12,954 nt of DNA from Deltaproteobacteria bacterium (GTDB lineage Bacteria > Desulfobacterota > Binatia > UBA9968): assembly GCA_016184235.1 (NCBI GenBank), contig JACPDC010000083.1:1-12954 (forward strand), written 5' to 3'. Of the stretch, positions 6,313 to 12,830 are shown piece after piece (the first letter of the stretch is position 1; each line of letters opens with the position of its first letter). Both the position numbers and the translations under genes were made by a program. The notes below the pieces were generated by a model, which saw only the letters and a list, made by a program, of their open reading frames with translations, searched no databases and had not been told where the DNA came from.

Positions 6313-6530
6313 GGACCTCCCTGTCCTCGTATGCGAACATCGGCTCGGCGGCGTTGGAACTCTCTGCGAGCCGAGGATTATGTGAGTGAAGGGATTTGCC
6401 GAGCGAGCCGAAAGCACCGAGACTAAACGGTTCAAAGAACCCACGGACCTATTGCTTTCGGGGAGCGAGGTAAGTCCCTGAACGAACCTTCCAGCCGACG
6501 AGACGGTGAGCCAGGAGGATAGGGAGGTCC
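6313..6530 (+). ncRNA. Candidate structured RNA of unrecognised family, or 5' leader of the NRDE gene
   Basis: A 16-bp stem closes the element: GGACCTCCCTGTCCTC (6313-6328) pairs with 6515-6530, with one G-U at 6323/6520. Inside is an 8-bp hairpin (6340-6347 with 6367-6374). A long coaxial helix follows: 6390-6400 pairs with 6469-6479, including U-G at 6395/6474 and G-U at 6398/6471, and 6408-6416 pairs with 6453-6461. The two halves are joined in register by a symmetric loop with G-A/A-G oppositions at 6401-6402/6467-6468 and 6405-6406/6463-6464, flanking two G-C pairs. The tip carries GGTTC-AAA-GAACC (6429-6441). Every wobble is a legal pair only on the + strand. I could not match it to RNase P RNA, tmRNA, SRP RNA, T-box, cobalamin, lysine, glycine or c-di-GMP classes. 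A 6S-like RNA, an unknown riboswitch, or a MITE-like element remains possible. Confidence 0.5.
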
Positions 6531-6540
6531 CTCTCCTCAT

Positions 6541-6561
6541 TGCGCTAACGCACTTCTTTTT
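6541..6561 (+). terminator. Weak intrinsic-terminator-like stem and T-tract
   Basis: TGCG-CTAA-CGCA (6541-6552) is followed by CTTCTTTTT. Its position just after the closing stem of the candidate RNA fits a terminator or a riboswitch expression platform, but four base pairs are marginal. Confidence 0.25.
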
Positions 6562-6576
6562 GTTAAAGAATGTTCC

Positions 6577-7386
6577 ATGTGCACCCTGGCGCTCTACTTC
6601 CAGGAGTTTAAAGACTACCCGCTGATCGTTGCCGCTAACCGCGACGAGTTTTTGACGCGCCCTTCCGCCTCGCCCCAGCTCCTGGTGGAGAGTCCCCTGG
6701 TCTTCGGCGGCAAGGACCTTTTGGCCGGCGGCACATGGCTTGGGGTCAACGAGCACGGACTGCTGGCGGGGATAACCAACCGGCGATCCTCCGCGGACGA
6801 AGACCATCCGGCCGCAAGATCCAGAGGGCTGCTCTGCCTGGATGTCCTGCAAACTAAAAGCCCGGCCCAGGCCTGCGCCCTCCTCGAGCGAGAGAGAGGC
6901 TCGATGTACCAGCCCTTCAATCTCCTCTTTGCCAACGCGAACGAGGCCTGCGTTGCGCACAACATGGGAGAGAAGGTCGAATACAAAAGACTGCCCAAGG
7001 GGCTCCACGTAATCGGCAATACTTCGCTGTATGACGCCGGAGCCGTAAAAAGCAATCACGCCCACACCCTCTTCGCGGATGCCGCGGCGCAGGTCCGGAA
7101 AAGCATGGAGCGCTCCTTCTTCCAGCGCTGGTTCGGCGGCGGGCTCGCCGTGTGGGACCAGCCGTCGTTTTTGCGGCTCTTCCGGGGAATCCTCGGCAAT
7201 CATGCGCTGCGCGCCGGATCGAAGGATCCCAAAGACGCCATCTGTGTCCACTCCGGAAATTACGGCACCGTCTCTTCCACCGTGATATTCTACATGCTCA
7301 GCGAGAAGCGGTTTTTCTACCATCAGGCCCCGTCCGCTCCCTGCCGGAGCGAATATGAAAATTACCTTTCCGTGGAGGTGAGGTGA
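6577..7386 (+). CDS. NRDE family protein (TANGO2-like)
   Basis: The 269-residue protein begins MCTLALYF and has the eponymous Asn-Arg-Asp-Glu at residues 21-24 (VAANRDEFLTRP). FGGKDLLAGGTWLGVNEHGLLAGITNRR follows, all diagnostic of the NRDE/TANGO2 family. The conserved Cys2 would be the N-terminal residue after Met removal, and the fold resembles Ntn hydrolases. Eukaryotic TANGO2 has been linked to Golgi organisation, lipid handling and haem trafficking; bacterial function is largely unassigned. No signal peptide is present, so it is probably cytoplasmic. The ATG at 6577 has no clear Shine-Dalgarno sequence, but the family start MCTL fixes it. Its stop overlaps the following Nudix start by GTGA, so the two form an operon downstream of the candidate RNA element. 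Confidence 0.93.
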   Translation: MCTLALYFQEFKDYPLIVAANRDEFLTRPSASPQLLVESPLVFGGKDLLAGGTWLGVNEHGLLAGITNRRSSADEDHPAARSRGLLCLDVLQTKSPAQACALLERERGSMYQPFNLLFANANEACVAHNMGEKVEYKRLPKGLHVIGNTSLYDAGAVKSNHAHTLFADAAAQVRKSMERSFFQRWFGGGLAVWDQPSFLRLFRGILGNHALRAGSKDPKDAICVHSGNYGTVSSTVIFYMLSEKRFFYHQAPSAPCRSEYENYLSVEVR

Positions 7387-8102
7387 ACACACACGCGAAA
7401 GCCAGGCACGCGGCAACGGTTGTTCTGCTTCGGCCGCAGCATCCCGAAGGCTTCGAGGTTTTCCTGACCCGCCGGCCGCGCGCGATGGACTTTCTCGGCG
7501 GCGCGTATGTCTTTCCCGGCGGGAGCGTCAGGGATGAAGATTGCGCCGAAGGAATTCTGAAGCGTTGTCGCGGCCTGTCTCCACAGGATGCGCGAACAAT
7601 CCTCCGCACGGAGCTGAGTCCGGAACTCTCCCTGGCGCACTGGGTGGCCGGAATCAGGGAGCTTTTCGAAGAGGTGGGGGTGTTGCTCTGCGTCGCCGAG
7701 AGCGGCGCGCCGGTGGACACGAATCAGGACGGGCTTCGAGAGCGATGGTCCGGAAAACGGCTCCAGCTGATCGACGGATCGCTAGCCTTCTTGGCGCTGC
7801 TCGAGTCTGAAGGGATTCTCTGTGATGCGGGAGGGCTGCGCTATTTTTCCCACTGGCGCACCCCCGAGGAGTTCGCCACCCGCTTCGACACCCGATTTTA
7901 TCTCGCCGCCCTGCCTGCCGGCCAGGAGCCGCTTTCGACTTCCGAAGAGGTGGCGCACAGTCTATGGGTGACCCCGGACGAGGCGCTCAGGTTGTGCGAG
8001 TCCGGCAGGCTACCGATGATCTTTCCGACTTTCAGCGCGCTGCGCACCCTGGCCGATTTCGATTCGTTGGAGCGCCTTTTTGAGGAGTATCGGGTTGGCT
8101 AA
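7383..8102 (+). CDS. Nudix hydrolase with an interrupted Nudix box (NUDT19-like)
   Basis: The 239-residue protein has VFLTRRPRAMDFLGGAYVFPGGSV (26-49), the usual lead-in to a Nudix box, but the catalytic REUXEEXGU half comes only at 92-100 (RELFEEVGV). The intervening span is about 45 residues instead of the normal dozen or so. The same split is known in mammalian NUDT19, which hydrolyses CoA and acyl-CoA to 3',5'-ADP and 4'-phosphopantetheine compounds. A CoA-type or nucleoside-diphosphate-type substrate is inference. The metal-binding glutamates E96 and E97 are intact. The start is GTG within a GTGA overlap with the NRDE gene, so translation is coupled. It ends 15 bases from the convergent substrate-binding-protein gene, with no obvious terminator between. 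Confidence 0.9.
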   Translation: MNTHAKARHAATVVLLRPQHPEGFEVFLTRRPRAMDFLGGAYVFPGGSVRDEDCAEGILKRCRGLSPQDARTILRTELSPELSLAHWVAGIRELFEEVGVLLCVAESGAPVDTNQDGLRERWSGKRLQLIDGSLAFLALLESEGILCDAGGLRYFSHWRTPEEFATRFDTRFYLAALPAGQEPLSTSEEVAHSLWVTPDEALRLCESGRLPMIFPTFSALRTLADFDSLERLFEEYRVG

Positions 8103-8117
8103 GCCTACAGGTCCGCT

Positions 8118-9191
8118 CTAGGGGATCCTTGCGCCCCATATCTCCTTCAGGAAGCCGCTCTTCTCCAAATCCTCGGCGAAACTGTTATCGTAGATCTCCG
8201 TGGCTTTTTTCCGGACGTTGGTGTCGGTCTTGCGCGCGATCTCTACGGCCTCGGCTACCGCGCTGCCCGGCAGCGTCAGGCGCCGGTTGACGATCAGCTT
8301 CGCGTAGGCGTCATACGACGACTGCAGCGCCTCCGGGTCCTTAAGCTTCAATGCCTTGGAGACGGCCGCCTTGCCCTTGTCCGGGTTTTTCTCCACGAAC
8401 TGAATGGACTCGGCTATGGCCGCCACGAATCTCTGCGCCACCCCCGGTTTTTCCCTGAGCGTCTTGGAGTTCGTGTGCAGAGAGCTGTAGATGAACGGCA
8501 GATTGAGATCGTTCAGGTGAAAGACCAGGTTGAAGCCGTCCCTCTTGCCCCGCACATCGAGGGGAGGCGTGACGATGATCGCCTGGATAAGGTCCTGCAC
8601 CATTGCGTTGTAGCGCTCCGACTGGCTGCCGCCGATCGGCCGGAGCTTCACGTCTTCCTCGGTCAGGTTGAATCTCCTGAGCACCGCGCGGCTAAGCCGA
8701 AAGCTTAAGTCCCCCGGCCGGGTGACGCCGATCGCCTTGCCCTTGAGGTCTTCCGGTCTCTTGACATCCTTGCGCGCGAGCAGCACGTAAGGCAGCCCGA
8801 CGAGCGGCGCCCCGATCAGCTTGCCGTCGATGCCCGTGGCCATGCCGGGAATAGTGGCGTCGGCGGCGCAGTAGAGAAACTGGACCTCATCCGAGCTCAG
8901 CGCGGCGAGCGAGATGCCGCTGCCGCGGATATAGATGGGATTGACCTTGATGCCGTATTTGTCGAAGAGGCCGTTGTCGAGCGCGCTGTACAGGTGAATG
9001 AAGCCGCCCGAGACCGCGCAGGTCGCCACCCGCACCGTGACCGGCGCCTCTCCGGGCTTCGCCAGATAAGGGTTTGGCGTCGCCGGCGCGGGAGCCAGCA
9101 GATCTCCGACCGCAATCATCCATGCAATCCCGATCACCTTCCAATAACCGGCCTTCCGATATTCAGGGCAACGACGCAGCATCCGTTTCAT
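8118..9191 (-). CDS. NMT1/THI5-like ABC-type substrate-binding protein, orphan
   Basis: The 357-residue protein starts with a basic stretch and a hydrophobic segment (about 17-33), consistent with secretion to the periplasm; a cleavage site around 34-42 is plausible. The mature part reads VTVRVATCAVSGGFIHLYSALDNGLFDKYGIKVNPIYI, then LKGKAIGVTRPGDLSFRLSRAVLRRFNLTEEDVKL. This is the family pattern of SsuA/THI5/NMT1 periplasmic binding proteins, which capture small molecules such as sulfonates, nitrate or thiamine precursors for an ABC importer. Ligand specificity cannot be read from the sequence. No permease or ATPase gene is adjacent. It is the last gene of the minus operon and has a good GGGGAGGA ribosome-binding site before the ATG at 9191. 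Its nearest co-directional neighbour is the 77-residue membrane protein. Confidence 0.9.
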   Translation of the reverse strand: MKRMLRRCPEYRKAGYWKVIGIAWMIAVGDLLAPAPATPNPYLAKPGEAPVTVRVATCAVSGGFIHLYSALDNGLFDKYGIKVNPIYIRGSGISLAALSSDEVQFLYCAADATIPGMATGIDGKLIGAPLVGLPYVLLARKDVKRPEDLKGKAIGVTRPGDLSFRLSRAVLRRFNLTEEDVKLRPIGGSQSERYNAMVQDLIQAIIVTPPLDVRGKRDGFNLVFHLNDLNLPFIYSSLHTNSKTLREKPGVAQRFVAAIAESIQFVEKNPDKGKAAVSKALKLKDPEALQSSYDAYAKLIVNRRLTLPGSAVAEAVEIARKTDTNVRKKATEIYDNSFAEDLEKSGFLKEIWGARIP

Positions 9192-9213
9192 GGGCTATTC
9201 CTCCCCGGAAGAT

Positions 9214-9447
9214 TTACTTCCTCTTCAGGATGTCCTCGAGCTGTTTTCTCTCCTCGTCGAAAATCTCTTGCGCGGGTTTGCCGTTGTCCGGAAGGGAAAG
9301 GCCCCTATTCTTCGTCCCGAAGATGCCCTCCACGTCGCCCCGGTAAAGCCAGACCAGAAGGGCGAACGAGCCGGCCAACATGAGCACGATGACGGCCAAC
9401 ACCAGGAGGCCGAGCCGGCCGCGTTTTTTTCTTCTCACACGCGCCAC
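9214..9447 (-). CDS. Small single-pass membrane protein (77 aa)
   Basis: I do not recognise a family. A strongly basic start (ARVRRKKRGR) precedes one hydrophobic helix at about 13-34 (GLLVLAVIVLMLAGSFALLVWL), giving N-in topology by the positive-inside rule. About 40 polar residues then end in a charged, helix-prone tail (EIFDEERKQLEDILKRK). The start is GTG at 9447, 15 bases after glpX; a second GTG three codons in is an alternative, and neither has a strong ribosome-binding site. Codon use and placement between glpX and the binding-protein gene, on the same strand with short gaps, support a real gene. It could anchor or regulate a neighbouring product, but nothing in the sequence says which. 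Confidence 0.65.
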   Translation of the reverse strand: MARVRRKKRGRLGLLVLAVIVLMLAGSFALLVWLYRGDVEGIFGTKNRGLSLPDNGKPAQEIFDEERKQLEDILKRK

Positions 9448-9462
9448 TGCCGGGACGATCCG

Positions 9463-10416
9463 TCAATACTTGGGCTTGAACTCGAAGTAGTGGACGGCGT
9501 CGATCACTCGGATGGTCCGGGTCTTGGAGCGCATGACCACCGACTGAGAGGTCGCCCCGCCGCCAAAAAAGTGAATGCCCTTGAGATAATCGCCATCGGT
9601 CACTCCGGTGGCGGCGAACATCACCTCTCCCCCCGCCAGCTCCTCAAGCGACAATTTTTTGTTGATGTCTTTGATCCCCATCGCCTGCGCCCTTTCAACC
9701 TCCTGTTGATTCCTGGGCTTCAAGCGTCCCTGCATATCGCCGCCCACGCAGCGCAGCGCCGCAGCCGCCAGGACGCCCTCGGGAGCGCCGCCGATGCCCA
9801 TCAGTATATCGATATCGCTTTCCAGCTTGGTGGTGGCGATCGCCGCCGAGACATCTCCGTCGCTGATCAGCCGGATGCGCGCCCCGGCCCGCCGCACCTC
9901 CTGGATCAGGGCCTCATGGCGCGGCCGGTAGAGAATGATGACAGTCAGATCCTGCACCCGCTCGCCCTTCGCCTGCGCCAGCGCTTTCAGATTCTCCGTG
10001 GGGCTCTTGTCGAGATCCACCACACCCTTGCCCACCGGGCCGACCGCGATCTTTTCCATATAAGTGTCCGGACAATGGAGGAACCGCCCGTGCTCGGCGA
10101 TGGCGATAACGGACAAGGCGTTAGGCCCTCCGTTGGCGCAGATCGTGGTCCCCTCCAGCGGGTCCAGGGCGATATCGACCTTCGGGCCGGCGCCCATGCC
10201 CACCTTCTCGCCGATATACAGCATCGGCGCCTCGTCCCTCTCCCCTTCCCCGATGACCACCGTGCCGTCTATCGCCACGCCGTTGAAGGCCTGGCGCATC
10301 GCATCGACGGCCGCCTGGTCCGCCGCCTTTTCGTCTCCCCTGCCCATGAGCCGGGCGGAGGAGAGGGCGGCCGCTTCCGTGACGCGGACAACTTCTAGAG
10401 CGAGGTTTCGGTCCAC
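9463..10416 (-). CDS. glpX: Fructose-1,6-bisphosphatase class II (GlpX)
   Basis: GlpX hydrolyses fructose 1,6-bisphosphate to fructose 6-phosphate in gluconeogenesis; relatives in some autotrophs also act on sedoheptulose 1,7-bisphosphate. The 317-residue protein carries the metal-binding GEGERDEAPML (56-66), DPLEGT (85-90), and the conserved start MDRNLALEVVRVTEAAALSSARLMGRGDE. The length is normal for the family. The start is GTG at 10416, which overlaps the end of the preceding gene by 22 bases and has an in-gene GGAGGG ribosome-binding site eight bases upstream. It is therefore co-transcribed with the threonine genes, an arrangement that has no obvious pathway logic. Confidence 0.97.
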   Translation of the reverse strand: MDRNLALEVVRVTEAAALSSARLMGRGDEKAADQAAVDAMRQAFNGVAIDGTVVIGEGERDEAPMLYIGEKVGMGAGPKVDIALDPLEGTTICANGGPNALSVIAIAEHGRFLHCPDTYMEKIAVGPVGKGVVDLDKSPTENLKALAQAKGERVQDLTVIILYRPRHEALIQEVRRAGARIRLISDGDVSAAIATTKLESDIDILMGIGGAPEGVLAAAALRCVGGDMQGRLKPRNQQEVERAQAMGIKDINKKLSLEELAGGEVMFAATGVTDGDYLKGIHFFGGGATSQSVVMRSKTRTIRVIDAVHYFEFKPKY

Positions 10417-11624
10417 GGTCTCTTCCCTCCTATTAGCGCCTCTATGAGCTGAAAGGCCTGCTTGACGACTACGCCGGTTTTTCCGGCATCGCTTTCGTTA
10501 AAGCCTATTCCCTCGCGCTTCCGCGCGCCGTCGCTCGAGGAAAAAAGCACGAACGGCACCGGCTCGGCGACATGGGTCTTGAGCGCGATCGGCGTGGGAT
10601 GATCGGGCAGAAGCAGGAGCCTCCAGTCATTCCACCGGTCCATGCCGTCGAGCAAAGTTCCCACCACCTTCTCGTCGAACTCCTCGATGGCCTTGACCTT
10701 CATGGCCGCGTCGCCCATGTGGCCGGCCTCGTCCGGCGCCTCGACGTGAATGAAGACGAGATCCTTTTCTGCCAAAGCACGCAGCCCGTACTCTCCCTTG
10801 CCTTTATAGTTGGTATCGAAAAATCCGGTGATCCCGGGGACTTCGACTCGCTCCAGCCCCGCGTAGACCCCGAGGCCGTTGATGATGTCCACGGCGGATA
10901 TGACGCCGCCGGTGATTTGAAACCGGTCCTTTAAGGAAGGCAGCGTCGGCGCCCTTCCCTGTCCCCAGAGCCAGATCGATGTCGCCCGCTTCTCTCCCTT
11001 TTCCGCCCGCTCCTGATTGACGCGATGGCGGCCAAGGAGGAATTTCGAGCGATCCATCAGGCTCAGGAGCTTTTCCGCTCCCGGCCCCTGCGGCAGGTAG
11101 GAATCGATTTCCCTATCGGTGATATCGTGCGGCGGCGTCGTGAGCATCCGTTCCTGGCCGCCGCGCCAGACCATCAGATGGCGGTAGCTCACCCCCGGAT
11201 GGAACTCGATCCCGTCGCCTCCCATCTCCCGGTTCAAGTCGCGGACGATCGCGGCGGCCTCGACGCTGGAGATATGGCCGGCGGTAAAATCCTCCATGAC
11301 CGCGCGACGCCCCTCTCCTTTGATGGTCACGAGATTACAGCGGAATGCGATGTCCTTCGGCCCCAGGGCGACGCCCATGCTGGCGGCCTCGAGCGGCGAG
11401 CGTCCGGTGTGGTAGATCCTCGGGTCGTAACCGAGAATGCTCATGTTGCCCACGTCGCTCCCCGGCGGAAAGCCGTCGGGAATGGTATGGGCGAGACCGA
11501 AGGTCCCATGAGAGGCGAGCCAGTCCATGCGCGGCGTGGCGGCCGCCTGGAGCGGCGTCTTCCCGCCCAGGCTTTCCACCGGATAGTCCGCCATGCCGTC
11601 GCCCTGAAGGATCAGGTATTTCAC
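10395..11624 (-). CDS. apgM: apgM-type phosphoglycerate mutase family enzyme, probable homoserine kinase
   Basis: This is an alkaline-phosphatase-superfamily enzyme of the archaeal-type cofactor-independent phosphoglycerate mutase group (409 residues). Metal and catalytic residues are all visible: D9 (QGDGMAD), S56 in PPGSDVGN, D298 and H302 (EAPDEAGHMGD), D341-H342 (LPDHPTP) and H351. By homology alone it would interconvert 2- and 3-phosphoglycerate. It lies between thrC (GTGA overlap) and glpX, in an operon with homoserine dehydrogenase and with no thrB in view. Proteins of this clade clustered with hom and thrC are described in TIGR02535 as proposed homoserine kinases, which would supply O-phosphohomoserine to ThrC. 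I favour that role, by inference from context. The start is GTG, with a GAGGAAA ribosome-binding site. Confidence 0.9.
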   Translation of the reverse strand: MKYLILQGDGMADYPVESLGGKTPLQAAATPRMDWLASHGTFGLAHTIPDGFPPGSDVGNMSILGYDPRIYHTGRSPLEAASMGVALGPKDIAFRCNLVTIKGEGRRAVMEDFTAGHISSVEAAAIVRDLNREMGGDGIEFHPGVSYRHLMVWRGGQERMLTTPPHDITDREIDSYLPQGPGAEKLLSLMDRSKFLLGRHRVNQERAEKGEKRATSIWLWGQGRAPTLPSLKDRFQITGGVISAVDIINGLGVYAGLERVEVPGITGFFDTNYKGKGEYGLRALAEKDLVFIHVEAPDEAGHMGDAAMKVKAIEEFDEKVVGTLLDGMDRWNDWRLLLLPDHPTPIALKTHVAEPVPFVLFSSSDGARKREGIGFNESDAGKTGVVVKQAFQLIEALIGGKRPWTETSL

Positions 11625-12787
11625 GGTTCGAGTTTCCTCACCGTCGTGAGATTGTCGAACGGCCGCCCTTCTTCCTTCTTGAAAAAATCCTCGACGAGCC
11701 TCAGGTCCGCAGCCAGCCGCACCGGCTGAGGCGAATGGCGGATCGCTATGTCCGGATCCTTGAGTCCGTGGCCCGTCAACGTGCAGACCAAAACCTCTCC
11801 CTTGCCGAAGAACCCTTCCCGCCGCTTCTTGATCACCCCCGCCACGGAAGCGGCCGAGGCCGGCTCGGCAAGAATCCCTTCGGAGTCCGCCAGCAGCTTG
11901 TAGGCGGCGAGGATTTCATCATCGCTGACCATATCGATGGCGCCTTTGGATTCGTCTCTGGCCGCCAACGCCGCCTGCCAGCTGGCGGGATTTCCGATCC
12001 GGATCGCGGAGGCGATCGTCTCCGGCTGCTCGATCACCCTCCCTAGAACAATGGGCGCCGCCCCGGCCGCCTGAAAGCCCATCATCTTCGGCAGGGATGA
12101 CACGCGCCCGATCTCCAGGTATTCCTTGTATCCCTTCCAGTAGGCGGTGATGTTGCCTGCGTTTCCCACCGGAAGAAAATGATAGTCCGGAGTCCGCCCG
12201 AGCAGATCGCAGATCTCGAAGGCGGCGGTCTTCTGCCCCTCGATCCGGTAGGGGTTGATCGAGTTGACCAGAGTGATAGAGAAGCGGGCGGTGATCTCCT
12301 TCACCAGCCGGAGCGCGGTGTCAAAGTTACCTTCCACTTCGATCACTTTGGCGCCGTGAATCATCGCCTGGCTCAACTTTCCCAGCGAGATGTTCCCCTG
12401 CGGCACGAGCACGTACGCCCTGAGGCCGGCCCGAGCGGCGTATGCCGCCGCGGAGGCGGAGGTGTTTCCGGTCGAGGCGCAGATCACCGCGCGGCTGCCC
12501 TCTTCCACCGCTTTGGTTATCGCCACGGTCATGCCGCGGTCTTTGAACGAGCAGGTCGGATTCAAACCTTCGAGCTTGACGTGGAGCTGAAACTCCGCGT
12601 TGATCTTCCGCTCCAGGTTCCGGCAGCGCAGCAGCGGCGTGTTGCCCTCGTGGAGGGTCACGATGCATTCCTGTTTTTTGACCGGCAGCAGATCCCAGTA
12701 GTAACGGATCACCCCCGGCCAGTTCGAGGGAGATTGCTGGCCGGCGATTCTCACCCGAGGCACGGTTTTTCCGCTTTTGGCTTTCAT
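11621..12787 (-). CDS. thrC: Threonine synthase
   Basis: ThrC is a PLP enzyme that converts O-phospho-L-homoserine to threonine and phosphate, the last step of threonine synthesis in the cytoplasm. The 388-residue protein has WPGVIRYYWDLLPV and TLHEGNTPLL (45-53), the PLP lysine K82 in NPTCSFKDRGM, ASTGNTSASAAAYAARAG, and a phosphate-binding PVGNAGNITAYWKGY segment. Together these identify it clearly. The length fits the shorter fold-type II threonine synthases. About 20 residues (MKAKSGKTVPRVRIAGQQSP) precede the usual start of the family, so the true start may lie slightly downstream; the ATG at 12787 has only a poor ribosome-binding site. It lies 43 bases after hom and overlaps the apgM-type gene by GTGA. 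Confidence 0.97.
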   Translation of the reverse strand: MKAKSGKTVPRVRIAGQQSPSNWPGVIRYYWDLLPVKKQECIVTLHEGNTPLLRCRNLERKINAEFQLHVKLEGLNPTCSFKDRGMTVAITKAVEEGSRAVICASTGNTSASAAAYAARAGLRAYVLVPQGNISLGKLSQAMIHGAKVIEVEGNFDTALRLVKEITARFSITLVNSINPYRIEGQKTAAFEICDLLGRTPDYHFLPVGNAGNITAYWKGYKEYLEIGRVSSLPKMMGFQAAGAAPIVLGRVIEQPETIASAIRIGNPASWQAALAARDESKGAIDMVSDDEILAAYKLLADSEGILAEPASAASVAGVIKKRREGFFGKGEVLVCTLTGHGLKDPDIAIRHSPQPVRLAADLRLVEDFFKKEEGRPFDNLTTVRKLEP

Positions 12788-12830
12788 CTCATACGAACGA
12801 TTAAGTCAGGCGAAGTTAATTGGCTCGACA

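Larger units (their letters stand above)
6130..6576. other. Divergent intergenic region, 447 bases, no credible gene
   Basis: This lies between the moxR start (minus) and the NRDE-family start (plus). The open frames through it are fragments with unnatural composition and no family match. It holds the possible moxR promoter near 6158-6186 and the candidate structured RNA at 6313-6530. A very small stem followed by a T-tract comes at 6541-6561. The stretch 6187-6312 is pyrimidine-rich on + with no recognisable element. Confidence 0.6.

Noticed and set aside
6313..6530. Assignment of the structured element to RNase P RNA, cobalamin riboswitch or tmRNA
   Set aside because: GAGGTAAGTCC (6467-6477) and AGCCAGGAG (6509-6517) superficially recall RNase P and B12-box motifs, but the other conserved parts and their order are absent.
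6130..7416. Upstream in-frame extension of moxR through the intergenic region and antisense to the NRDE gene
   Set aside because: The ATG at 6129 has a strong ribosome-binding site and gives the normal MoxR start. The extension has no family similarity and overlaps a well-supported gene.
9190..10398. 402-codon open frame antisense to glpX and the small membrane protein
   Set aside because: The translation is rich in His, Arg, Asp and Gly with no family pattern, while the opposite strand is unmistakably GlpX. Long antisense frames are expected in GC-rich DNA.
11025..11729. 234-codon open frame antisense to the apgM-type gene
   Set aside because: It is a shadow of a clearly identified gene, with low-complexity Arg/His/Gly-rich translation.
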